Source: an uncultured Bacteroidia bacterium (GTDB lineage Bacteria; Bacteroidota; Bacteroidia; Bacteroidales; Prolixibacteraceae). Taken from it: a DNA stretch of 37,868 bases. The DNA lies in assembly GCA_903904515.1 (NCBI GenBank), contig CAIVCR010000015.1:1-37868 (forward strand). Direction: 5' to 3'. Below the pieces are notes generated by a model. The model ran no database searches and had not been told where the DNA came from. It saw only the letters and a list, made by a program, of their open reading frames with translations. Below are positions 24,395 through 33,030 of this stretch, in pieces. The translations under genes and the position numbers were made by a program. The stretch's first letter is position 1. Every line of letters starts with the position of its first letter.

Positions 24395-26122
24395 TTATTT
24401 TTCTTCGGGACCATAATAAAGGGGCAAATGATGTAGCGCATTTAGTTTTGTCCTGAACTGTTTTCTGTAATCAAATAGCTGGATAAAATCTCTCCGTTCT
24501 TTAAGAGTCATTTCAGAAAATCCCCGGTTGTCGCCCCAGCCATTTGTGAAGACTACAGGGGTATTGTATGCGTAAACACCAAAAACGGTAAATTCAAAAT
24601 ATTTTAGAGCATCCCAGTTGCATGACCATAAGGTATTGCGGTAGTTTGGGAAGATCCCATAGGACCAAAAATGGGGATTTGCGTGGGAATCCTGATAGGT
24701 TCCATCACCAACAAGCGCATAGGGAGGGACATCTTTTGACCAGTCCGGGCCGATGCAGTCGGATGTAAAGAAGGCTTTTTCCGGGTCAATAGTATGGAGC
24801 AAAGCGGTTAGTTCTTTTATAAGGCGCATCTGAATCCGGTCAATATAACCCGGAAAACGGGCAGTTCCAAGGTTTCCTGCCTGGATGTAAAATGTCTCAT
24901 CCCAGACAAATCCATCAACTTCAGGGCCAAACTCAGTAAACAGGGCGGAGGCATAATTCCGGTAAAAATCTGCATGACGTTTACTGGCAATATTCCGGTG
25001 ATAGGGACCTCCAACGACATCGGGACCGTTCCATCCCCCTTCCTCCAGAACGTCTTCCTCTTTAAAGTCAGGTAATCCCTTGCTGGATAATACTCCGTCG
25101 GCAAAATACATCAATACCCTGAAACCTCTTTTCCTGGCATAACTGATTCTGTCATGAAGATCCTCAAGTGATAAATCGATCCCTGAGATCCGGTTATTCC
25201 ATTTTTTATCCAGCTTCCCTGTTTTTTCATCAAAACAGTACCTCCCGACAATATCGTACCATCCATGCAAGCATAGGGCAATCTTTTGCCTGTCTTTAGG
25301 GACAGTTATTTTGGTGAGGGTATCAATATCATTATACCAGCCCCTGCCCTTATCACTCATATAGTCGTAGCTGATCATTGCAATATCTTTTATCCAATCG
25401 GGACCAGGTGGCACATCCTTTAATACTGTCTGGTAATAAAAGTCCATGCCAGATTCTATATCATCCACGCCATTAACCTGGATGATGATTCTTTTCTCTG
25501 TTTTATCTTCAAGACCAACCTTCTTTGGGTAACTCCACTTTATTGCCCCGGATTCGTACAACGAGGTAAAATAGGGATCCGTGTAAACCGCTATCCCTTT
25601 CCCGCCATTTAAGGAGATAACCATCGGTATGGCAAGGTCATCAATATACTTTTCCGGAATACCTGCACAGCGATAACTGGCTATTTTATTGTCTGACAGC
25701 TCTTTTTTATCATAAATAGTTCCGTTTTTCAGAGGCAAAACCAGATGATCGAAATTTTCCAATGCCTTCAGGGGAAACCAAACTGACAAGTCTTCCTCTA
25801 ATTTCTTCGCCGAAGAAATCTGAATTTCATAAGTGGTAACTTTGTGTGAATGCAGATAGCTAACCTCCGAAATTACGTCTATTTTCAGATCAGGAATTCT
25901 CTTTGCACCATAGGATGAACTGCTTTTTTGGGATTGGGTGTCAAAATTACGGGAGATTTTTGCCAAACCAATTCGATCCTTTCCATATTGAATATGAAGT
26001 GTATCAGGCAGCAGGGAGGAATATTGATCATGCCTTAGAGAATTGCCCAACACGTTAAGGAAGCTTAAGGTAAAAACGATTAAAATTGCAGCATGTCTTA
26101 CATTGGATTTAAGCATTAGCAT
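24395..26122 (-). CDS. Exported hydrolase-like protein of unrecognised family
   Basis: 575 residues with a signal peptide (HAAILIVFTLSFLNVLGN). A beta-rich N-terminal region (about 40-235) is followed by a likely (beta/alpha)8-barrel: IALCLHGWYDIVGRYCFD, DLHDRISYARKRGFRVLMYF, ADGVLSSKGLPDF, PEVDGFVWDETFY (Asp408, Glu409) and FFTSDCIGPDW (Asp455). This two-domain plan and the acidic residues at putative strand ends resemble clan-D-type glycoside hydrolases (GH36/GH31-like), but I cannot place it in a known family. Its start lies 38 nt after the sulfatase stop, and GH36 follows, so it probably acts on the same glycan. Function as a glycosidase is inference. Confidence 0.78.
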   Translation of the reverse strand: MLMLKSNVRHAAILIVFTLSFLNVLGNSLRHDQYSSLLPDTLHIQYGKDRIGLAKISRNFDTQSQKSSSSYGAKRIPDLKIDVISEVSYLHSHKVTTYEIQISSAKKLEEDLSVWFPLKALENFDHLVLPLKNGTIYDKKELSDNKIASYRCAGIPEKYIDDLAIPMVISLNGGKGIAVYTDPYFTSLYESGAIKWSYPKKVGLEDKTEKRIIIQVNGVDDIESGMDFYYQTVLKDVPPGPDWIKDIAMISYDYMSDKGRGWYNDIDTLTKITVPKDRQKIALCLHGWYDIVGRYCFDEKTGKLDKKWNNRISGIDLSLEDLHDRISYARKRGFRVLMYFADGVLSSKGLPDFKEEDVLEEGGWNGPDVVGGPYHRNIASKRHADFYRNYASALFTEFGPEVDGFVWDETFYIQAGNLGTARFPGYIDRIQMRLIKELTALLHTIDPEKAFFTSDCIGPDWSKDVPPYALVGDGTYQDSHANPHFWSYGIFPNYRNTLWSCNWDALKYFEFTVFGVYAYNTPVVFTNGWGDNRGFSEMTLKERRDFIQLFDYRKQFRTKLNALHHLPLYYGPEEK

Positions 26123-26160
26123 AATGTTTTAATGAGTTTACAGATCTTTTGAATGAAACG

Positions 26161-27717
26161 TTAGTTATGATCGGGCCACGGAGCCAATTGATTTGTTTTT
26201 TTCAAAACGGGTCGTTGGGCCTTGACGCTCCGCAGGTAATTCCCGAGAATTTTCGAGAGCTCTTTTACTTTTGCGGGTTCACTGGCTGCCCGGTCAGTTT
26301 TCTCTCCAATGTCCTCCCTGATATTAAAGAGTTCCGATTTTTGGTCTTTGTACCAGTAGATCAGTTTCCAGTCGCCACTTCTGACAGTGCTTGTTGTTCC
26401 GATTCCCGGTCCGGTTGGTCCCCATTTGTTGGGGAAATGCCAGAAAAGGTTGCGATTTGTGGCTGTTGTCCCTTTTTGTAGAAGCATGGGGACAAAGCTC
26501 TTTCCATCCACTTTTTGAATGGTTTTATAACGCTTTATCCCAGCCAGATCAAGAATGGAGGGGAAAAAGTCTTCGATAATCAGGTAGTCGTTACAAACAG
26601 AGGAGGGTTTTACTTTTTCAGGCCATTTAACGATCATCGGTTCGCGGATACCCCCTTCGTATGCAGAACCTTTGCCGCTGTTCAACGGGAGGTTATGTGT
26701 GTGAGGTATTCCACCGCGAGCCTCAGCACTTAATCCGCCATTATCCGACATAAAAAGGATGATTGTGTTTTTTGCAATCCCCTTTTGGTCAAGGTAGTTC
26801 ATCAAATCTCCCAGGCTCTTGTCCATTGCCTCGATCATAGAGGCGTACCTGGCTTCGGGTTCTTCAAGTCCCATCGCTTTATATTTCGGATAGTACCTTT
26901 TATCAGCAGTAATCGGGGCATGAACCGCATAGTGGGCCATATAGAGATAGAACGGTTTTTTTTTCGTGAGCGCCTGGTCCAATGCCGATATGGCTTCGCG
27001 GGTTAGCGCTTCAGTGAGGTTGATGGAATCACCATGATATTTTTCCAGTCCGGGGACTCCCCATGGGAGGGTATGCGTCCCTTTTTCCTTATTGCCAAAA
27101 TTTTGTTCTCCCAGATAGCTTCCAGGGCCTCCGGCTGCATGGCCGGCAATATTGATATCAAAACCCAGGTTTAACGGGTTTGCCGCCGGGGTATTCATCC
27201 CACCGTAATGCGCCTTCCCGCAATGAATGGTGTAATAGCCATTATTTTGCAGAATCTGAGGGAGGGTAGTTACCTGCACCGATTGCTCAATGGTATCTGT
27301 GGGTTGAAGTCCGTTGTAATTCCATTTTGGAAATTCAAGCTGATCATCTGCCGGATCTACCCCAATGTTCCGTTGCAAAGTCCAGTTTGTAACCCGGTGG
27401 CGGGCAGCATTCATCCCTGTCATGAGGCTCACGCGTGATGGTGAACAAACCGCGCAAGCATAGGCCTGGGTGAATTTCATCCCCGAATAGGCAAGCTTCT
27501 CCATCGCAGGGGTCCTGTAAAGGTGGTTAAATGGAGTCTCTTTATCCCAAAACGGGACAGAGGTATCCTGCCAACCCATGTCATCGACCAGAAACATGAT
27601 AATATTAGGCTTGTCTCCCGTTTTTTGTTCCGGTGCCGCTGAAAGAATGGGTGAATTCAGTAGTGATGTCAATAACCCAACTCCAATCGGGTACCTTAGG
27701 TTGTTCAGATTTATCAT
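26161..27717 (-). CDS. Exported S1-type sulfatase
   Basis: 518 residues with an N-terminal signal ending near SPILSAA. Family S1 marks: PNIIMFLVDDMGWQD (calcium-binding Asp45, Asp46), the maturation signature CSPSRVSLMTG with Cys91 as the residue oxidised to formylglycine, GKAHYGG, FYLYMAHYAVHAPI and NTIILFMSDNGG. It would remove sulfate esters from a carbohydrate in the periplasm. The Cys-type active site needs a maturation enzyme (anSME or FGE), which is not in the window. It is the first gene of a minus-strand operon with the unknown hydrolase-like gene and GH36, divergent from the HTCS regulator. The presence of a sulfatase argues for a sulfated glycan of algal or animal origin. Confidence 0.94.
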   Translation of the reverse strand: MINLNNLRYPIGVGLLTSLLNSPILSAAPEQKTGDKPNIIMFLVDDMGWQDTSVPFWDKETPFNHLYRTPAMEKLAYSGMKFTQAYACAVCSPSRVSLMTGMNAARHRVTNWTLQRNIGVDPADDQLEFPKWNYNGLQPTDTIEQSVQVTTLPQILQNNGYYTIHCGKAHYGGMNTPAANPLNLGFDINIAGHAAGGPGSYLGEQNFGNKEKGTHTLPWGVPGLEKYHGDSINLTEALTREAISALDQALTKKKPFYLYMAHYAVHAPITADKRYYPKYKAMGLEEPEARYASMIEAMDKSLGDLMNYLDQKGIAKNTIILFMSDNGGLSAEARGGIPHTHNLPLNSGKGSAYEGGIREPMIVKWPEKVKPSSVCNDYLIIEDFFPSILDLAGIKRYKTIQKVDGKSFVPMLLQKGTTATNRNLFWHFPNKWGPTGPGIGTTSTVRSGDWKLIYWYKDQKSELFNIREDIGEKTDRAASEPAKVKELSKILGNYLRSVKAQRPVLKKTNQLAPWPDHN

Positions 27718-27734
27718 CGGGGTTAATTTTATTT

Positions 27735-27742
27735 CAAAGATA
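27735..27742 (-). promoter_or_regulatory. Putative -7 box of the sulfatase operon
   Basis: TATCTTTG on the minus strand fits TAnnTTTG. A TTAG (one mismatch to TTTG) lies 20 nt upstream. Initiation would fall about 10 nt before the ATG at 27717, giving a very short leader. Confidence 0.45.
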
Positions 27743-28048
27743 TTTAAATCGATCTAAAATTGCTAACTGTAAGCTTAACCCTTCAAAATATTGAGATCTT
27801 TCATGCAAAAATGATTTGTTTTTAAAGGCCACTAGCTTGCCCCTATCAATTGGGTGAACTCTTATCGATTTTCATCTTCGTTGGTGAGATTTTGCACATG
27901 AGGGTTTCATTGTAATTGATCTCAACTGATTTAGCTTTGATTAAGTGAGCTAATTTATTTAAAATCAGGTTTTAAAATATACAGCAATATTTGTAATCTT
28001 AGATTATTTTTTCTTTATAGAAGTACAACAGATGATAATAATATCTAA

Positions 28049-28079
28049 TTTAGCGGCATAAGAGTATGTAATACGTTTA
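28049..28079 (+). promoter_or_regulatory. Weak promoter candidate for the HTCS gene
   Basis: TTTA (28049-28052), 19 nt, TACGTTTA (28072-28079): each box has one mismatch to the consensus. Confidence 0.28.
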
Positions 28080-28143
28080 AAAGCTAGCTGACTCAAGGAC
28101 CTCCTGCTGTTTTACGCACTGTAACCAATTACACCATAATTGA

Positions 28144-31100
28144 ATGAACCGCATTTATCTTTTGATTTTTGCTTTTTTTACAGGTTTTCTGTCATTATCT
28201 GGCCAGGATATAAATTTAAGGTTTCAGCATATAACCAGTGAGCAGGGATTATCCCAGAATACGATTGGATGTATACTTCAGGACAGCCGGGGATTTATGT
28301 GGTTTGGTACCTGGAACGGACTGGATCGGTATGATGGATATAATTTCCTGGTATTTAAATCGGATAATCAGCAGGGGGGACTTTCAAATAATTTTATTTA
28401 CTCGATATGTGAGGATAAAGATGGGAATATATGGGCTGGAACCAAAAACGGATTGAATAAGATCGATCATGAAACTAATACCATAACTACATTCTATCAT
28501 AATGCGAATGACGTAAATTCAATTTCGGGAAATACGGTCAACACCTTGTTTTGCGATAAACTGGGTGCAATATGGGTTGGAACTGCTGCCAACGGGTTAG
28601 ATAAGATTAGTTATGATCGGGTAGGTGAAAAGTATACGTTTACCCATTATACGAATGATCGAACCACAGTAAATTCATTACCTGGTAACGAAATAAATTC
28701 AATTCTTCAGGACAAAAACGGATTCTTATGGGTTGGCACAAATTCCGGTTTAGGGAAAATGGACCCGACATCGGGGAATTTTGAGGTCTTCAGGAATAAT
28801 ACCTTATCGGATTCCAGTATTTCTTCCAATGGAATACTCACCATATTTGAGGATAATTCGGGTGTAATATGGCTTGGAACCAGTAATGGTCTGGATCGGT
28901 TCAATTCCGGGAGTGGCGGTTTTGTAAGGTTTCTTCCTAATCCGGATAAACAGGGTAGTTTATCCCACCTTACCGTAAAAGCAATTTCACAGGATATTGA
29001 TGGCCATTTATTAGTTGGAACTCTTGGCGGTTTAGACCGTTTTAATGCTGAGACCGGGAGTTTTTACCATTTCCCGGTTGGGCAAAATGATAATTTCAGC
29101 CTGAACAATGAGTTTATCAATGCCATTCTTGCCGACAGACAGGGAAATATCTGGATAGGTACCGATAAAGGGGGGATCTCAAAATATAATGGCAAACAAA
29201 AGGGGTTTGGTTATTTTGCCTCGAATCGTTCAAATCCCAATAGTCTGAGCAGCAATATGATTAATTCGGTGTTTGATGAATCCTCCTTTTTATGGATTGG
29301 AACAGCAGGGGGAGGGTTAAACAGATATGTCAAAGCGGATAAAACGTTTAATCACTACCGAAATTCTTCTCATGACGGTAGTTCAATCAGCAGTAATTTT
29401 ATCTCGGCAATTTGCGAGGATTCAAGAAAAAATCTTTGGGTGGGTACGTGGGGTGGCGGATTAAATCAGTTGGTATCTCCAAACGGTACAGGTCGTTTTA
29501 AACATTTCCGGGAGAATGAGACCTCGGGTATTGTCAGCGATTTTGTCTCTTCGGTGTGGGCTGACCCTAAAGGTTTTTTGCTTATAGGTACCCTTACCGG
29601 ACTTGATGTATTTGAGCAGGAGAAACAAATATTTCGTCATATTGCCAATCAGACAGGTTGGAAAAACAGGATCTCGGAGGTTGGATGCATTCTCAAGGAC
29701 GGACGGGGTTTTTATTGGATCGGGACGCGTCTTGGATTGTACCGTGTGTCGGAAAACCTTTTAAATGGTGTGATTCAGGACACGGATATAACGCGCTTCA
29801 CATACAATAACGGAGAAGCAAACTCCCTTCCGGGTGATTATGTGATCTCACTGTGTGAGGATAACCAGGGAGATATTTGGGTTGGAACCTATGGCAGCGG
29901 AATCAGCCGGATTCGCACTTCCGACAGTGGCGTTGTTACATTTAAAAATTTCAGCCAGAATGATGGGCTTTGCAACAACGTGGTATATGCTATCCAAAAA
30001 GATAAGGATAATAATCTCTGGTTGAGTACCGACAACGGGCTGTCGCGTTTTGATTTGAAGACCAGTCAGTTTAAGAATTTTTATGCCTCTGATGGATTGC
30101 AATCCAATCAGTTCTACTGGACTGCTTCATGTGCAGGGGAAGACGGCAGGTTATACTTTGGGGGAATGGAGGGGCTTAACTATTTTAACCCTTCAGAGAT
30201 TAGGGATAATACGTTTATTCCCCGGGTGGTGCTGACCGATTTCAAAGTATTCAACGCAACTGTTAATGTCGGCAAATGGAATGGGAAAAAAGTGTTATTG
30301 GATAAAGTAATCAATGAAACCACCAACCTTAACCTGAGTTATAAGGAGAATGTTTTTTCGTTTGAATTTTCGTCACTCGATTATTTTCTGCCGGAAAAGG
30401 TCCAGTATAAATACCGGATGCAGGGGGTTGACCAGGATTGGGTAACGGTTCCCTCCTCCAGACGGTTTGTCACCTATACCAATCTCGAAGGGGGCGATTA
30501 TCTTTTCGAAGTGAAAGCATGCAACAGTGATGGTGTATGGAATAATACTCCCGCAAAACTTACCTTACATATTTCTCCACCCCTTTGGGCCACTTTGTGG
30601 TTCAGGATATTATTGTTATTATTCGTAACCGGGCTGATACTTGCTTATATCAGGTATCGAACGATCGCACTTCATCGTCAGAAAATTGTGCTTGAACGGT
30701 TGGTAAAGGAGCGGACCCGGATGGTTGAGGAGCAGAATGAAACCTTGCAAAGTCAGGCGCAAAGCCTGAAAGAATCAAATCTTATGCTTGCATCGGGAAA
30801 GGAACAGATTGAGGGGCAGAAATCGCAACTCGAATTGCAAAACCTTGAAATTTCTGAACAACGGGATAAACTCATCGAATTAAACAAAGATGTAAAACTT
30901 GTCAATCAGTTTAAACTTAGGTTCTTTACCAATATTTCGCATGAATTCCGGACACCCCTTACCCTGATTCTCGATCCGCTCGAATCGCTTATGAAAAAAC
31001 TGGATGGGGATAAAGAATCCATACAAACCCTGAAGCTCATTAACCGTAATGCTCAGCGGCTGTTGCATTTGATTAACCAACTCATGAATTTCAGGAGGAT

Positions 31101-32514
31101 TGAAACCGGAAAGATTGAACTCCGGGTTACACAAGGTGATCTCACCGGATTTTTAAACGGAATTTTTGTCTCCTTCCAGGATTTGGCCAATCATCAAAAT
31201 ATCGATTATTCGTTTGACACTAAAGGTATTCACCAGTTATGCTGGTTTGATCCGGAGAAAATTGAGAATATCTTTTACAATTTGCTCTCGAATGCTTTTA
31301 AGTTCACCCCTGAAAACGGACAGATCGCGATGAAAGTCAGATTCTGCGAACCGCATCAGAATCTGCCGGAACTTTCATTTCCGCATATTTCCATTGAAAT
31401 CAGTGATACAGGTAAAGGTATTGCTGCGGTGCACCTTCCGTATTTGTTCGACCGATTTTACCAGGCTGAAAGTACTACCGAAAACCGTCAAAAAGGTTCG
31501 GGAATAGGACTGGCCTTGACCCAGGAACTGGTGAAAGCAATTCATGGAGTAATTTCAGTTGAAAGTAAAATCAATCAGGGCAGTACTTTCACCGTTTTAT
31601 TACCTTATCGAAGTGAAGATTTTACTGAAAACGAGCTCGATCTGACAGCTAATGTTCAATTAGTTAATCTTCAATCCAAAGTTGATGTCATCAGTGAGGA
31701 GATTTTACATGCCGATCTGCCCGAAGAATCGGATCCTATGCAAGTTGATAAATCAAAACCCTTAATTCTGATTGTTGAGGATAATTATGATTTGCGCAAT
31801 TTTATGTTGCATTCCCTGAACCAGGAGTATCGGATGATCGGAGCTGAAAACGGGAAAGAAGGATTTGAGCTTGCAAAAAAATATACGCCTGATTTAATAA
31901 TCAGTGACATCATGATGCCGGTAATGGATGGACTGGAACTTTGCAGCCGTTTGAAAAAGGAATTACATACCAGTCATATTCCCGTTATCCTGCTTACGGC
32001 AAAAGTGATGATCGAACATTGGATTGAAGGTTTGGAAACAGGGGCAGACGATTATATTCCGAAACCATTCAATTTGCAGGTTTTGCAGGCGCGTATACAA
32101 AATCTGATTGATGGACGCCGACGTCTGAAAAAGATGTTCAGCAGTCCGCATGAAACTCCGGGTTCAGACCTGGCCGGGAGTCCGATCGACGAAGAATTCA
32201 TAAGTAAGGCATTTGCCATATTGGAGAAATCGTACTTGAATCCTGAGTTCTCGGCCAGCCAGTTTGCTTCGGAAATGTTTGTGAGCAGAAGTTTATTGTA
32301 CAAAAAAATTCGGGCGATCACCGATTTGAATATTACTGATTTTATTAACTCGTTTAAGCTGAGAAAAGCTGTTGAACTGATTCGCGGGAATAAGCAGCAG
32401 ATAGCTGATATTGCGTTCAATGTTGGTTTCAATGATCCAAAATATTTCAGCCGAATTTTCCGAAAGTTCTACGGAATGAGTCCCTCCGAATTTCAGTCTC
32501 AAAAAACCAGCTAG
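28144..32514 (+). CDS. Hybrid two-component system (HTCS) glycan sensor-regulator
   Basis: 1456 residues. After a signal peptide ending near SLSGQ, the periplasmic sensor (about 22-720) has repeated propeller units with motifs such as MWFGTWNGLDRYDG, IWAGTKNGLNKID and IWIGTDKGGISKYNG. A Y_Y_Y domain follows (about 735-810), then one membrane helix (about 818-838). The cytoplasmic part has a HisKA domain (FTNISHEFRTPLTLI, phospho-acceptor His933), a HATPase (NIFYNLLSNAFKFTPENG, SDTGKGI, GSGIGLAL), a receiver (IISDIMMPVMDG, phospho-acceptor Asp1255; Lys in YIPKPF) and an AraC-type HTH at the C-terminus (about 1345-1456, ending GMSPSEFQSQ). Every catalytic residue looks intact. Such proteins bind oligosaccharides in the periplasm and activate adjacent sus-like genes, here the lipoprotein/SusC genes downstream and probably the divergent sulfatase operon. 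Confidence 0.96.
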   Translation: MNRIYLLIFAFFTGFLSLSGQDINLRFQHITSEQGLSQNTIGCILQDSRGFMWFGTWNGLDRYDGYNFLVFKSDNQQGGLSNNFIYSICEDKDGNIWAGTKNGLNKIDHETNTITTFYHNANDVNSISGNTVNTLFCDKLGAIWVGTAANGLDKISYDRVGEKYTFTHYTNDRTTVNSLPGNEINSILQDKNGFLWVGTNSGLGKMDPTSGNFEVFRNNTLSDSSISSNGILTIFEDNSGVIWLGTSNGLDRFNSGSGGFVRFLPNPDKQGSLSHLTVKAISQDIDGHLLVGTLGGLDRFNAETGSFYHFPVGQNDNFSLNNEFINAILADRQGNIWIGTDKGGISKYNGKQKGFGYFASNRSNPNSLSSNMINSVFDESSFLWIGTAGGGLNRYVKADKTFNHYRNSSHDGSSISSNFISAICEDSRKNLWVGTWGGGLNQLVSPNGTGRFKHFRENETSGIVSDFVSSVWADPKGFLLIGTLTGLDVFEQEKQIFRHIANQTGWKNRISEVGCILKDGRGFYWIGTRLGLYRVSENLLNGVIQDTDITRFTYNNGEANSLPGDYVISLCEDNQGDIWVGTYGSGISRIRTSDSGVVTFKNFSQNDGLCNNVVYAIQKDKDNNLWLSTDNGLSRFDLKTSQFKNFYASDGLQSNQFYWTASCAGEDGRLYFGGMEGLNYFNPSEIRDNTFIPRVVLTDFKVFNATVNVGKWNGKKVLLDKVINETTNLNLSYKENVFSFEFSSLDYFLPEKVQYKYRMQGVDQDWVTVPSSRRFVTYTNLEGGDYLFEVKACNSDGVWNNTPAKLTLHISPPLWATLWFRILLLLFVTGLILAYIRYRTIALHRQKIVLERLVKERTRMVEEQNETLQSQAQSLKESNLMLASGKEQIEGQKSQLELQNLEISEQRDKLIELNKDVKLVNQFKLRFFTNISHEFRTPLTLILDPLESLMKKLDGDKESIQTLKLINRNAQRLLHLINQLMNFRRIETGKIELRVTQGDLTGFLNGIFVSFQDLANHQNIDYSFDTKGIHQLCWFDPEKIENIFYNLLSNAFKFTPENGQIAMKVRFCEPHQNLPELSFPHISIEISDTGKGIAAVHLPYLFDRFYQAESTTENRQKGSGIGLALTQELVKAIHGVISVESKINQGSTFTVLLPYRSEDFTENELDLTANVQLVNLQSKVDVISEEILHADLPEESDPMQVDKSKPLILIVEDNYDLRNFMLHSLNQEYRMIGAENGKEGFELAKKYTPDLIISDIMMPVMDGLELCSRLKKELHTSHIPVILLTAKVMIEHWIEGLETGADDYIPKPFNLQVLQARIQNLIDGRRRLKKMFSSPHETPGSDLAGSPIDEEFISKAFAILEKSYLNPEFSASQFASEMFVSRSLLYKKIRAITDLNITDFINSFKLRKAVELIRGNKQQIADIAFNVGFNDPKYFSRIFRKFYGMSPSEFQSQKTS

Positions 32515-33030
32515 TTGGTTGTTAAGTACTTGTGTCTTCTTTATAAGAGTGGATAAAATTAATTCCTGTTTTGTCCACTTTAAATATTTCTAAGTCCTCA
32601 TACGATTGTTTATTCCGATTTACCTTTATGGCACTAAATTAAAGGACACAAACTAAACTTATAATGAAACTAAAAGAGGTTGTTTCGCACCTGCTTTTTG
32701 CTTTCGCAGGTGTTTTATTTATGTTACAGGCAAATTCGCTTGTAGCACAAAAAATCACACTAAAAATAGACACTGATCCGCAGATTGGCGACGATTCCGG
32801 CAAAGGACCGCCGGGAATAAAGACTGTTGATTAGGTATATTTGAATCCAGCAGATCAAACCATCGCCAATGAAGGAACACCTAACTACATCATCTCATCC
32901 ATGCAAATGGGAAAAGGCAGTTCAAACGAACTGACAGACGAGGTTTAAAACAGGACAAAATCCCAAATCAAGAAACTAAATATGAGTGTTGGTTACAAGA
33001 CTCACGACCCAGATATAATTATAAAAAAGA
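32515..33030. other. Intergenic region before the SusC operon
   Basis: 516 nt between the HTCS stop and the lipoprotein ATG. It holds the small exported ORF at 32664-32834 and its open continuation to 32948. The 149 nt after the HTCS gene show no strong hairpin, and the HTCS-controlled promoter is expected there. A TATATTTG box (32836-32843) lacks a -33 partner. Confidence 0.5.
32664..32834 (+). CDS. Small exported protein (56 residues) with in-frame TAG
   Basis: ATG preceded by AAACTTATA encodes a signal peptide (VVSHLLFAFAGVLFMLQANS, then LVAQ) and a mature piece beginning KITLKIDTDPQIGDDSGKGP. It stops at a TAG (32832-32834). The same frame continues without a stop for 37 codons (VYLNPADQTIANEGTPNYII and on) to a TAA at 32946-32948. 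The N-terminus resembles the small exported DUF3244-like proteins found by sus loci, which are usually longer, so a nonsense-truncated gene is possible. No function is assigned. Confidence 0.5.
   Translation: MKLKEVVSHLLFAFAGVLFMLQANSLVAQKITLKIDTDPQIGDDSGKGPPGIKTVD

Larger units (their letters stand above)
27718..28143. other. Divergent control region between sulfatase operon and HTCS gene
   Basis: 426 nt, AT-rich, without a coding frame of note. It carries a consensus -7 box for the sulfatase operon (27735-27742) and a weaker pair for the HTCS gene (28049-28079). HTCS binding sites are expected here but none is obvious by eye. Confidence 0.55.

Noticed and set aside
32052..32432. 126-codon minus-strand frame opposite the HTCS C-terminus
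   Set aside because: The receiver and AraC HTH motifs on the plus strand explain this stretch.
32836..32843. TATATTTG box as promoter of the lipoprotein/SusC operon
   Set aside because: It fits the -7 consensus, but no TTTG lies 19-21 nt upstream and it sits in the possible read-through frame, so it is probably chance.
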